From Euglena gracilis (taxonomy: Eukaryota; Euglenida; Euglenophyceae; Euglenales), in contig CP154956.1 in the NCBI GenBank assembly GCA_039621445.1, positions 34,755,437 through 34,819,436 of the forward strand: DNA of 64,000 nt, read 5' to 3'. Below the pieces are notes generated by a model that did not search any database, was not told where the DNA came from, and saw only the letters and a program-made list of their open reading frames with translations. Shown piece by piece: positions 10,151-20,121 of the stretch; the stretch's first letter is position 1; every line of letters begins with the position of its first letter. The translations under genes were made by a program, and so were the position numbers.

Positions 10151-10974
10151 TCAGCATAAACAACAGCACAACAAAAAAAAAACAGCACATGCACAGGGAG
10201 GTCTTGTTTGGAAATCCATTCTGTGGCGCAGTTGCTCCACATCTCGCTTTGCTTCAACGTACTGAGGATGCCTTGCATCCATCGGTGCCAGAAGCAACTC
10301 TTTCCAATGCCGAAAATCTTGAGTCACAATGCAACCATGCTCCGGTCCAAAAGTACGCGCGAGCAGACCGTACAGCAGTGCGTGCCATTTTTTCCCAATC
10401 GTCGACACATATTTGGCTTGGTGGCACTTTTGTCTTTGCAAATGCACTGAGGAAGACGGCCTCCATGTTATCAAATTTCTCAGTGGCGCAAATCAGAGTT
10501 GACAAAACAACTCCGGTAGAGCCAAAAACTGAGGCGAGGACGTACGACAGTTCCACAATATCCGTTGAGGGTTGAGGGCACACCACCGTTTGCACCGTTT
10601 GCACACGCACCCCAGCACCATCGGACAGGTATTTCCCTAAACGTGAGGCGCAGTGCTGAAAAAAAACAACAACGAAACAGGCGGTGTGATTTCTCTGTGG
10701 CACTGTTCGGGTCCTGGACAGGTGCACCATGCCTTGCCACCCAGATGTTCCCAACCGCCCTGTAAGTGTAGTCAAACTTCAGGTATCGGCCTTCCTCTGC
10801 CAGTGTTTCTGGGTCAACGTCCTTCAGATCCCAGTGGTTCTGCACCACCCATGCCTTGTACGCCCAGTCTCGGAGAACCCGAGCGCATGGCAGTGCTGCC
10901 GTCATCAGCTGCAGCTCCTGCTGCACCTTTGTCTGAACACAGCGCGTATCACCACGGAAACCACGCCTTTCCAA
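10151..10974 (-). pseudogene. DDE transposase core, frameshifted
   Basis: Three overlapping minus-strand frames (10480-10974, 10254-10775, 10151-10474) read as one domain if frame changes are allowed. The first has KFDYTYRAVG (10759-10780), typical of the first-Asp strand in an RNase H-fold transposase. The last has FGPEHGCIVTQDFRHW (second Asp, 10304-10324). The switch near 10690 coincides with a T-rich tract ending in CAG, so an intron is possible; the switch near 10390 looks like an indel. The exact transposase superfamily is not determined. Confidence 0.5.
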
Positions 10975-11094
10975 AGCCTGCAGCAGGGTGTGGCTTTAAG
11001 GAGGGAATAAAAATTTTTTTGACCTCAACTCACCTGTTGTCGTCTTGTACATGTCGGATCAAAACCCTGTTGTCATACCCTGTTGTCATACCCG

Positions 11095-12158
11095 TCAGCG
11101 TACCACACCATTTCCCCACCCAAGAAAGCTGGCGCCCAAGCTTCCGGTGACCAGTTTAGTCCTGCAGAAAAATGTCCTGTCAATTACAAATAGACACACC
11201 CTGCACGCCTGCCACTGGAACAGAATGGTACGCCCAACATCCAACGGGGTCACATTTGTGCCCATGAATAATTTCCACACAAAATGGAACAAGTCAGGGG
11301 TGACATACGTCCCCGCAATTTGCAAAACAGCCACAGACGGTACAACTGCAGGAGTTCCGCAAACAGCAGCCTCAAATCGCGGGTCCAAGCAAGGGAACCG
11401 CGCCGAACGGTGTGCAGAGCAGAGGTACCTCTGCACTGCAATGGCAGTGGGCCCATTTGCAGTCAGCAGTTTCACCTGGAAAAATCCGGCACGCACCCAA
11501 CAGCAGTTCGATGTTCGATCCTGTCCACACGCCGCCAGCTTACCATCAATTTGCCATTTTTCTCCATCCAGCACCCAATACAGTTGCATTTTCCCTACAC
11601 GCGCCATTCATACAGCAGACCCAGCAACATTTCCACGCGGGCAGTTTTCAGATATTTCCTGAGGTGCGGATTGCACCTCACCCACTGCCACAGTGGCATC
11701 TGCCACAGGCCCAGAGTCTCGCCCAGCAGGTGCTTCTGTTGCCCTGGGCAGGCTGTTGCATGAGGGGGGGGGATGTGGAAAATTTTTTGGAGGTTCACCC
11801 ACGGCAATAGACTGGCCCCAGCATCCAAGGCATCCGTCTCATGAAGATCCGCTTCATGAGACATAACTCCCTCTGCCACAGGCTCTTCCGCACGTGCAAC
11901 AGGTGGTCCCTCTGCCACAGCCTCTTCCAGATGTGCAGCACGTGGCCCCTCTGCCACAGCCTCTTCCGCACGTGCACCAGGTGGAGCCTCGCCATGTGTG
12001 TCCTGCTGTCCATCTGCCACCGCAGATGGTGCAACCTGCACCCGGGGCCGAACGTGGCCCCCCCGCTGGTGCACCTTCAAATGCTGTGCAATGTAGGCTG
12101 GTTTACAGTTGCATCCTGTGTTTTGTCCAAGTGTTTGATCAAACTCAAAAATTACCAC
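11095..12158 (-). CDS. Transposase N-terminal region, zinc-finger-like
   Basis: Two overlapping minus-strand frames (11595-12158 and 11095-11607). The first begins with a Cys/His group (CNCKPAYIAQHLKVHQRGGH) that could be a DNA-binding zinc finger, then three imperfect Ala/Glu-rich repeats ending EEAVAEGP or similar. The second has paired Cys residues (SNCCW, RYLCSAH) and ends before a likely intron towards the DDE core. Order and strand match an N-terminal DNA-binding part of the transposase. The start codon is uncertain. Confidence 0.4.
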
Positions 12159-12159
12159 T

Positions 12160-12560
12160 CAGCCGGGATCATGACCCTGACTGCCAAGATCTGCTGAGGC
12201 CCAGATGTAACACAGGTGCTCTGCTCAGTGACTCGGGCAGCAACTACAGCCTGCACCCCCCACCAAAAAAAAAGTTGGATTTTTTATGAAGAGGAAAAAA
12301 GTTGATATGAAGAGGAAAAATTTACACTACTCAGTGACTCGGGAAGCAACCACAGCCTGCACCCCCACCAAAAAAATTTAGCTTCTTTTTTAAAGAGGAG
12401 TATATATATAATAATAATATATTAATAAATAATGTAATATATTAATAATATATAATAATAATATATTAATATATAATATAATATATTAATAATATATTGT
12501 ATTAATTATTATATTAAATTCTTTTCAGATTTCCTTGTGTTTATAGGATTCTATATAAAC
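12160..12560. other. A/T-rich spacer, no gene
   Basis: Contains a 100-bp duplication around CTGCACCCCCACCAAAAAAA (12205-12270 and 12335-12385) and an A/T-only tract of TAATATATTAATA type at 12403-12523. I see no gene. Confidence 0.75.
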
Positions 12561-12825
12561 GGAAAACCAAGGATGTTTGCACAACTGTTTCAATTCCTCT
12601 CTGGTGGCAATCCTCACACACGTAATTAATATTTTTCATAAGGGGGCAGCGGCACGCAAACGTGCGGCACTGTGCTGCATCCCCCGCACATACCAAAGGA
12701 ACGTACGAGCTGTGGGCCATTCTGCAAACTGCAAGATAGACGGTTTTTTTGTAAAAAAAAACTCTGGATTTAGAGGGGGGGGGCTTATCCAAGGAAATGG
12801 GGGGGGGGGAATGCGGTTGATTGGA

Positions 12826-12970
12826 GGTCGGGCCGACCTGGTCGGGCCGACCTGGTCGGCCCGACCTCCAGTGGTCGATAACGGCCAGGTCGGGCCGACC
12901 ATGGTCGGGCCGACCATAGGTCGGGCCGACCATGGTCGGTACGACCTCCGGGATCGTCATAGCCAATCAT
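12826..12970 (-). repeat. Right inverted end, GGTCGGGCCGACC type
   Basis: Reverse-complement counterpart of 6447-6585, with the same GGAGGTCGTACCGACCATGG segment and about one extra GGTCGGGCCGACC module. C-runs flank its inner side (12775-12812). Confidence 0.8.
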
Positions 12971-13032
12971 CTGCCCGGGGCCTTTCTTCTTTGCCATTCC
13001 CAAAAATCCAAATTGTGTGGAGCTGAACAAAA

Positions 13033-13137
13033 GTTGTGTGTGACGCCTGTGGCTTGGCATATCATTTTCATTGCCAAGATTTGCGGCGGCCACCAAAGTA
13101 TGGCTCTTTTTTGTGTAAAGCGTGTCGTGTTCCGTGA
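13033..13137 (+). pseudogene. C-terminal half of a PHD finger
   Basis: This frame reads VVCDACGLAYHFHC, then RRPPKYGSFLCKACRVP and a stop, matching the C..C...YH..C....P....(W/F).C..C second half of a PHD finger, a histone-tail-reading domain. A stop lies in frame at 13024; one base fewer in the AAAA run at 13029 would join it to the upstream frame with PNCVELNK. The first Cys pairs would fall where the transposon end lies. It is probably a remnant of a host gene, or an exon whose partner is elsewhere. Confidence 0.6.
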
Positions 13138-13174
13138 TGTCCGCCACTCCGTGTCGTTGTGCTCCAAGGCAACC

Positions 13175-13620
13175 TAACCCCCCCCCCAAAAATAAGACCC
13201 CCCCAAAAATAAGACCCCCCCCCCAAAATAAGACCCCCCCAAAAATAAGACCCCCCCTGGGCCGATCGAGCAAAAATCCAAAAATAAGACCCCCCCCATA
13301 AATAAGACCCCCCCTGACGGCGCGAAGCGCCGGGGATGGTGAAAATTTTCCCTGATAAAGTACCAAAAAGTCAAATTTGCCAAAACAAAATGATGAAATT
13401 TCAAAAATTTCAGATCCTTGAAGTGCAAAAAACATGCTAAATGTCAACTTGCACAAATTTACACATGGCGCGAAGCGCCGAAGGAAAATTTTTAGTGTTT
13501 TTGGGAACCTGAAAAATGATGTTTTTTTCGGACCCGGGTCGGTCAAGAAAAAATCCAAAAATAAGACCCCCCCCAAAAATAAGACCCGGGTCTTATTTTT
13601 GGGGGGGGTTTAGCCCTCTG
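13175..13620. repeat. AAAAATAAGACCCCCCC repeats
   Basis: About ten copies of a 15-20-bp unit AAAAATAAGACCCCCCC at 13185-13320 and 13555-13610, closing with the palindrome AAAATAAGACCCGGGTCTTA. Between them lies non-coding sequence with two GGCGCGAAGCGCC hairpins. I see no gene. Confidence 0.8.
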
Positions 13621-15020
13621 TTGTGTTGTAGAGTGCCCCCGACCCGCCTCACTCGTTGAGGACCACCTCGGCCTCGCAACCGCTCGCTGATTTTTCGTGA
13701 CAGCGTTTTTTGCTTTTTAACTCCGGGTTGCCACAGATGCCCTAATGGAAAACGTGCCTGACCACAGATGCCTTAATGGAAAACGTGTCATTGCCACAGA
13801 TGCCCTCATTGAAAACGTGTTCATGACCACGAATTTCAGGGCAGGCATTTGGCGGGCTGAACACGTTTTTAATATAATGGCAAAATTTTGCACAAAAAAG
13901 GATTTAGCACTCAAGTATGTTGCCAACATAGAAGGGATTTTGTTATTTGAGGGGGGGGGTGCGAGGGGGGGTGGAGCCCCTCCCCAGGCATTATTTTTTT
14001 TAAGGCGAGATTTCTCAAAAAATTTTAAGGCGTTTTTTAAGGTTTTTTAAGGTTTTTTGAGGAATTTTAAAAAATTTTAAGGTTTTTTAAGGCATTTTTT
14101 TCCTCAGGTAAAATCTCAGACCCCGAAGATGGCCCGACGGCTTCAGACTCCTGTGGCTTCGGAACGCCCAAGGAAGAAGCCTCGGGCGAAGCATGGGATC
14201 AGGGCGGTCCATGAGGGACAGTTATTTAAATTTTAGGCATTTTAGGAATTTTAGGCCATTTTAGGCATTTTAGGAATTTTAGGCCATTTTAGCTATGGGT
14301 TCCTGCATATGGGTTCCAAAATGGGTCGAAAAAAACACCCGGCGCCGAAGACGCCGGAAAAATTATTTCGGGTCCAAAACTGCCCTGGAGGGGCAGTCCT
14401 CAAGGGGCAGTTAACTAAAAAAAAAAATCCCGTCCCTGATGGACCGCCCTGACCCGTGCACCCACACCGGATAGCCTCATGAACACTGAGAAAATAATCC
14501 AACTTTTTCATGTGAGCAATACCAAACGCGTGCCCATACAGTGTGCCGCCATACACATTGCTCAAAACCTTGTTGCATGGGATACAGAGTGGGTCCACCT
14601 CGAAACTCGAAACTCGAAACCATCCATTTTTTTTTCATTGCAATTACTTTAAATTTCTGACCCTATTCAGGACATTTGCTTGCCTGTTGACCTTAAATGG
14701 CCTAAAATAGCCTCAAATGGGGAAATTTTGGGGCTTGACCATAGGTGCTTGCCAAGGTTGACTGCTTGTTTTTTTTTGAAACAAATTTTTTTTTTTAAAG
14801 AGCATGTTTTTTTAAAAAAAACTTTTTTTTAAAAGAAAACAAGTTTTTTATACATAAATTTTTTAAAAAGAAAACAAGTTTTTAAAAAATATGTGTTTTT
14901 TTAAAAAAAAACGCAACAAAAAAAGTCTGGAAAAACTTAAAAACATCACTTTTTGATGACAAAAAATTACTTTAGAACTTTTTCCTCAAAAATGGCCATT
15001 AAACTCCCTCAAACCCCCAT
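13620..15020. other. Repeats and low-complexity DNA, no clear gene
   Basis: Bases 13730-13830 repeat the CACAGATGCC / GAAAACGTG units seen near 5950. Bases 13890-13990 are a reverse-strand copy of the 1-660 unit. Bases 14020-14290 are AAGGTTTTTT and AGGCATTTTAGGAATTTT repeats. A short frame at 14128 (35 codons, basic) and a minus-strand frame at 14293-14598 are not recognised. Bases 14740-14960 are A/T homopolymers. Confidence 0.6.
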
Positions 15021-15029
15021 TTTTCACAC

Positions 15030-15403
15030 CTTCCAAAAAATCAACATTTTCTCAAAATTTTGAATTTGAGAGGTTTTTGAAGCAAAAACAATGCCATTGA
15101 AAATCCAACAAATTTGACAGAGGAAAAGTGTCAGTAAAATTTGACTGTGCCAAAATTTGGTCCACCTTTTTTGACCTTCATTATTTTCCACCCCCCCTCC
15201 TAAAACTACCAAATTGAACCCTGAAATCTTTGAGGTTTTTTTTCTTCAAAATCAACATTTCTCAAAATTTTAATTTTGAGAGATTTTGGAAGCAAAAAAA
15301 TGCCACTACCAAGGGAAAAAATTGTCAGTAAAATTTGACTGTTCCAAAATTTGGTCCCATTTTTTGACCTGCATTTTTTGACCCCCCTCCTAAAAACTAA
15401 CAA
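15030..15403 (-). repeat. Direct duplication, ~200 bp x 2
   Basis: Bases 15030-15205 and 15235-15400 share CAGTAAAATTTGACTGT, CCAAAATTTGGTCC and the CCCCCTCCTAAAA end. Both are A/T-rich and non-coding. Confidence 0.8.
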
Positions 15404-15539
15404 TTTTCATGCCTAAAATTTTGGTGATTTTTTGGGGAAAATGTAATTTTCCATCAAAAACCAACCATGCATTTTGGGTTTCAACGTAATTTTCAAAAAT
15501 TTTCCCCTGCCAAAATCCCCTTTTCCTTAATTTTTGGTT

Positions 15540-15812
15540 GAAGTGTATGGGGACAGGATTTTTTTTTGCTTAAGGACCACCCTGGCACGGGTTGCCGCAT
15601 TGCGGGTCTGCAAATCCGCGATTGCGGTTCGGATATCCACTGTGTCATTTTGCCACTGTTGTTGCAAATTCTCAATCCTACTTTGCGATATTCGAGATTT
15701 TGGTTGTGAAAGCATGCAAATTCAGCAGGGATTTCTCCACAATGGCAAGGTTTCTGATCCAAACGAGAAAGTCTTTCTTCCAACTGCTGCACATAAGTGC
15801 GGGGACCAAAAC
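15540..15812 (-). pseudogene. Chromovirus gag coiled-coil fragment
   Basis: On the minus strand this reads QQLEERLSRLDQKPCHCG and, after frame changes, a segment like NDTVDIRTAIADLQTR. It is the same as the coiled-coil part of the gag at 30871-31560 (RQLEERLSRLEQKTCYCD and the following repeats). It is a short diverged relic of the same retroelement family in reverse orientation. No LTR is seen nearby. Confidence 0.7.
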
Positions 15813-15814
15813 TT

Positions 15815-16700
15815 GATGATTCAAATCAAGAAAGATGTGGTTGCAAGTTTTTTTTTTTGCTTATTGTGGTGGTGAACCGAGGCCAACCGAACTATGCCAG
15901 AAACCTTGGCAAACAATCCGGTTTTCATATTGTTTGTTCACAACCGCTTCTGCATTGACTGGCTTTATGCGGGGTTTCAGACATGCCATTATTTGTTTGG
16001 TACAAGAAAAAAAATTACCAGGGAAAATTTTTAAGGTTTTTTAAGGTCATCACGGGGAAGAAAAACTTCCCCGGGGTGATTTTTTTAAGGTTTTTTAAGG
16101 TTTTTTAAGGTTTTTTAAGGCATTTTGGCAAAAAAAATTAAGGTTTTTTAAGGTTTTTTAAGGTTTTTTAAGGCGCCTTAAAAAATAATAATGCCTGCCC
16201 CTCCCCCCCCCCCCCGCCTATGCCAAAGTGAGCCACAAAAACAACTTAGCCCCCGAGTATGTTGCCAACTCAAGGGATTTTGTTATTTGAGGCTCGGATG
16301 GGGGTGGAGGGAGGAGTTTCCTGCCTCTCGTGATGCAGAATGCTTGCATTTCTAAAGGATTTTCATGTAATTAATCCCTGTTTCATCTTTGGTTTTTTAC
16401 CCCTCCGGACCCCCATCAAGGGCCCACCGACCCCCACCGACCAAAGATTTTCATCTGGGGGTGTTTATTTAGGTGTCAGACACTTATTTGGACCCATCCG
16501 GACCATTTCCGGGTGATTTGGGCCCGCCACAGACCATTTTTATGACCACCGACTAGCCACCGACTCGTTTTTCATAGGATTTTTCTTCATGGGGTGGATT
16601 TAAATGTCGGCGGTGCCTGACCCATTAGAGTACATTAGAGTTGGGTACAGGGATTTTTTTTAAGTTTGGACCCACGGGGGGGGGGGGGAGGGGGAGGGGT
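15815..16700. other. Spacer with (AAGGTTTTTT)n and dispersed repeat
   Basis: AAGGTTTTTT repeats lie at 16025-16190 around an ACTTCCCCGGGG hairpin. A reverse-strand copy of the 1-660 unit is at 16196-16300. The rest to 16700 is unremarkable, apart from a G-run at 16675-16705 that marks the 5' edge of the retrotransposon fragment. Confidence 0.65.
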
Positions 16701-17906
16701 AGGGTGGTGGGTCCGCGTATGGCAGCCAAGCTCAGGTTACAGCCTGCTTGGAGGTCATCATGAACGCCTTCGAGGACATACTGGCCACTGCACTGAACCC
16801 ACAACAGCGGACACAAGCGTCGCTGCCCCTATCCGGCGGGGGTTGCGGCCTCCGCGTCCCGTCCTGCACTCAGCCCGCAGCCAGGATCTCCTGCCTTGCA
16901 GACTTCTACTCAGACGGGGCCAGGCGCGTGGGTGTGCCCGACTACGCATCCGGCCTGCAGCTACCCCTGGTCGCGCCCGTCCTTGACGACCTCCGGGGCG
17001 GGCTAGGAGCCAACCATGCCACGGTCACCACCTTCCTCCACAACCCACAACGACTCGCCTCCGCGGACCAAGAACCCCGGAGGCAAAAGTGGTGGAACCA
17101 CGAGCTGGGCAAAAAGGCGATGGATGGCCTTGTGGACCAGGCCCGGCCCCGCGACCAGAACCGCCTCCTTGAACAAGCCACGGGGTTCGGACACGGGTGG
17201 ATGGCGGCCACCCCTTTCAACAACTCCCACACCACCTTCTCTAGCGAGGAGTACACCTTGGGACTGAAGTGGTGGTTAGGGCTTCCGGTGCTGGAGGACG
17301 TCAGCCAGCCGTGCACACGGTGCGGCCATGTTCTGGACCAGGAAGGCGACCACCTGCTTTGCTGCCGCAGGAACAACTTCTCAGCCTGGCACAACGATGT
17401 TCAGGACGCTCTGCTTCAAACCTTGTCCAACAGCGGTCACCGGGAGCAGAAGGAAGTTTCCCTGCCAACGGCCCGAGACAGTCACCTACGCCCGGCGGAC
17501 ATCCTGCTGGACTGCTGGTCCGAGGGGAAGCCGACGGCGCTGGACTTTACCGTCTGCCACGGATGGCAAGCGGCAGAACACACAGCGACCCGCGAACGCT
17601 GGAGATCCTTCCTGAAGAGGAGGGAGGACGCCAAAAAGCAGAAATACAACGTGCCATGTCAGCAAGCAGGGTGGGGCTTCACACCTTTCGCCCTCGGGAG
17701 ATGGGGTGGCATGGGACCGGAAACAGCCAAGACACTGAGCAGAGTGGCCAAACGCGCATCGTCCTGGCAACAGGGCGCTGAGCGCGAAACCAAGCAAGCG
17801 GAAATCTACCAAAATGTGGCCATCGCCTTGCTCCGAGAAGTGTTCCACCTCTTACATCCCAAGCACGTCCTCCGTTAACCACGGGAGGAGGTATGCCAAA
17901 AAAAAA
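16700..17906 (+). mobile_element. 5'-truncated non-LTR retrotransposon
   Basis: Only the C-terminal part of the polyprotein remains, followed after its stop (17878) by about 18 bases and then A9 (17898-17906), as expected for the 3' end of a LINE. The 5' edge falls in a G-run, and truncation there is usual for target-primed reverse transcription. A (CA)n tract follows directly. Confidence 0.7.
16748..17878 (+). CDS. LINE polyprotein C-terminus with restriction-like endonuclease
   Basis: The frame is open from before 16748; the first ATG is at 16760. Residues 25-50 (SLPLSGGGCGLR) match the segment after the RT thumb in such elements. Residues about 190-210 hold CTRCGHVLDQEGDHLLCC, the Cys/His motif that precedes the endonuclease. 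Residues about 250-275 hold RPADILLDCW and ALDFTV, fitting the P-x-D-x14-D core of the PD-(D/E)xK-like nuclease used by R2/CRE/NeSL-type LINEs to nick target DNA. RT itself is missing, so this copy is dead. Confidence 0.7.
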   Translation: MEVIMNAFEDILATALNPQQRTQASLPLSGGGCGLRVPSCTQPAARISCLADFYSDGARRVGVPDYASGLQLPLVAPVLDDLRGGLGANHATVTTFLHNPQRLASADQEPRRQKWWNHELGKKAMDGLVDQARPRDQNRLLEQATGFGHGWMAATPFNNSHTTFSSEEYTLGLKWWLGLPVLEDVSQPCTRCGHVLDQEGDHLLCCRRNNFSAWHNDVQDALLQTLSNSGHREQKEVSLPTARDSHLRPADILLDCWSEGKPTALDFTVCHGWQAAEHTATRERWRSFLKRREDAKKQKYNVPCQQAGWGFTPFALGRWGGMGPETAKTLSRVAKRASSWQQGAERETKQAEIYQNVAIALLREVFHLLHPKHVLR

Positions 17907-18000
17907 CCCACACACACAACACAACCACACACCCACACCCACACACGCACACAAACCCACACCCACACACGCACACACACACACCAACACACCACAACCA
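17905..18000 (+). repeat. (CA)n-type microsatellite
   Basis: CACACA and CACACCCACA repeats directly downstream of the LINE poly-A. From 18000 to 18240 I see no gene. Confidence 0.95.
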
Positions 18001-18328
18001 TCCGCCCGCCCTCCCGCCCGCGCCAAGCAGGCCTCACCCCTACCGTCAGCCACCCCAGCCGTCAGCCACTCCAGCCGTCCCTCTGCGCCTTACATTGAAG
18101 ATGGGCCTTGCCCGTTTTCCTCCTGCCCTGCCCTGCACCACCTGTATATACTTTTAACCTCCTCCGGACCTTCAAACCCAGTAGGCTGTGCCACTGGTCG
18201 GTGTATTCGGTTCGCCCCACCACCGTCGACGGGTATGGCACATCTGTCGATCAAGGATCGGGTGATTCGCGCACAATGAAAGGCAAAGCAAACATCATGC
18301 CCGCCAGCTATGTGTGGAGAAGGCCAAT

Positions 18329-19110
18329 TTATTCGAGGTGGTGGCCGGCAGAGAAAAGTAGTGACCATCTGGAGTGCACCATGGCTGCCACGTCTTCCCA
18401 GCCAGGATGGGACATGTCGTGGCGGGAGAGGGGATCAGCCGGTTGGAGTGCTGACGGGCACCACATGAGGTGGGCCTGGGTTGGGAAGGAACGAAGATGG
18501 TTTAGTATTCGGCGGAGAGTTCGGCAAATATGGCTATTGGCAAGGGCTAGGCAGAAGTGCGTGAGGAGGAAGAGGGCGGCTTTGTTATCACCGATGATGG
18601 TGACAGAAGCCCAGCGGAGGTGGGTGGCCAAACGGATGGCAAATTCCATGCCGAGTAGTTCCGCCTCCTGTTGAGATGTGGAGGGTAGGTGGTATCGTTG
18701 TATGCGACCGCCAAGTGTGGGTGAGAATAGGCCGACTTGGCAGATGTCTCTTTTGTGGGAGGCATCCACACAGGGGATGTGGTTAAACAGAGGGGGAGGG
18801 ATGCGTGTTGGGGCCAACCAGGGGTTAAGTCCCTGGAGAAATAAATGTAAGAGAGCCCGCTTCATTTTTGGGAAGGCGTGATTCAGTCGTGGTGAAGACC
18901 AGCGAGTAAGGTACCAGCTGCGCAGGAGGAGGTTTGCGCCTTTGTGGGGTCGGGCAAACCACAGAAAATAACCTGTCAGTTGGTCAAACATTTTTGGGAA
19001 GGTGGGAATGGAGGAGCAGAGGAAGGCCAAGGCAAGAGCGCGAGTGACAGTGGTGGGGGTGTTGCTGATGGCCCTCATGCAGAAGTCGATGTTCTTGCCC
19101 AGCCACCGGA
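18329..19110 (-). CDS. RNase H domain of the YR retrotransposon
   Basis: The domain shows CVDASHKRDICQVG (first Asp), QQEAELLGMEFAIRLATH (Glu), GDNKAALFLL (second Asp) and MWCPSALQPADPLSR (final Asp), the full RNase H signature. It degrades the RNA strand of the cDNA hybrid. It is in a different frame from the RT; the reading joins at about 19110 (WLGKNIDFCM), so one frameshift separates RT and RNase H in this copy. Confidence 0.8.
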
Positions 19111-19720
19111 TGTGTTGGGTGGGTGTGAGTGTGGATTTTTTTAGGGATAATCAGGTTTTGTGCGGTCAGGAAGCGGGTGATGTGTTGTGTGATGGCACCA
19201 CAAAAGTCCGGGGAGGTGGAGACGAGGAGCAGGTCATCGTAACAGGTGAAATACCAATATGTGGCGGGAGGGAGGTGTGGGTGAAAGAAGGAAGAGGTGG
19301 CTTGATCGATGAGGTGGAGTAAAGTGTGTTGTGCTAGGATAGGGGATAAGTTCCAACCGAATGGGAGGCATGGGAATCTCAGCGACTGGTAGCGAAACTT
19401 GTCCCTAGCCGAGGCGGGCAGTTGCAAACTCCAAAAGTAGTTTTGCAGGTCCAGTGCAGTTGCCCATAATGCTCCTGGGGGGTGGCTGCCCATTAGTTGT
19501 GCGAGGTCAAGGATGTTGGGTAGGGGCAGCTTTGGGGTAGGCTTGGAGAAGTTATTTACCCAACGTAAGTCAGCGATGAAGGAGACTTTTTCGCTGTTTT
19601 TGGGGATGACAAATGCGGATAGGTTGTTCTGTTGCAAAACCGGGTGGTGGGAAGGGGAGCTTGGGAGTAGTAGATTGTCACGCCGGAGGGCGCGGATGAG
19701 TGTGGCAGTAACAGTCCGAG
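18984..19720 (-). CDS. Reverse transcriptase of the YR retrotransposon
   Basis: RT motifs in order: FVIPKNSEKVSFIADLRWVN (finger), ALDLQNYFWSLQLP (palm, first Asp), LPFGWNLSPILAQ, and CYDDLLLV (catalytic YxDD-type box with both Asp). From about 19110 the frame degenerates to a His-rich shadow and the true sequence continues in the RNase H frame. It lies after the recombinase, unlike the usual RT-before-recombinase order. Confidence 0.8.
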
Positions 19721-20121
19721 GCGGCCGTTGTAGGTCGGCAGGCGGTGTGGTGAAGGTTATTTGTTGTTGAAGTTCTGGGGAGACGTATGCGTTCCAGATG
19801 TGCAGCGGGATAGTATAGTGTCCTCGAGGTCCAAGACCCCGCGCGGCGAGCTCGTGTGTAGGTGGTGATTGATGTAGGGAGTCGTTGTAGTACTTGATGG
19901 TGAGGAGTAGTAGCTAGTTAATGGAGAGGAGGCTCAAGAGGAGGTCCCACAGTTGGCCTCGTGTCACCATGGTCTGTGCATAGGTCAAGAGTGTGGAATG
20001 CAGGAGGAGCAGTAACCGGAAGAGGAAGAAGAAATGCCGCCGTGGAATGGGGAAAGGGAGGGGGAGCTTGGAAAGCCGACCGGCTAAACCCCAGAGCATG
20101 TTTCGGGTGGGCCAGGCCTTG

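Larger units (their letters stand above)
6447..12970 (-). mobile_element. DNA transposon with palindromic inverted ends and a DDE transposase
   Basis: Bases 6447-6585 and 12826-12970 are the same sequence in opposite orientation (GATTGGCTACGACGATCCCG onward, then runs of GGTCGGGCCGACC), each followed inwards by C-runs. Between them, the minus strand encodes transposase-like exons with three candidate acidic positions. I could not define a clear target-site duplication. Each end is itself partly palindromic, so the ends could instead be two independent small palindromic elements bracketing the gene. Confidence 0.6.

Noticed and set aside
14128-14236. Short basic frame starting MARRLQTPVASERPRKKPRA, vaguely like a histone H3 tail
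   Set aside because: Similarity is limited to MAR and a KKP, there is no histone fold after it, and part of the sequence recurs inverted at 14427-14456, so it is repeat DNA.
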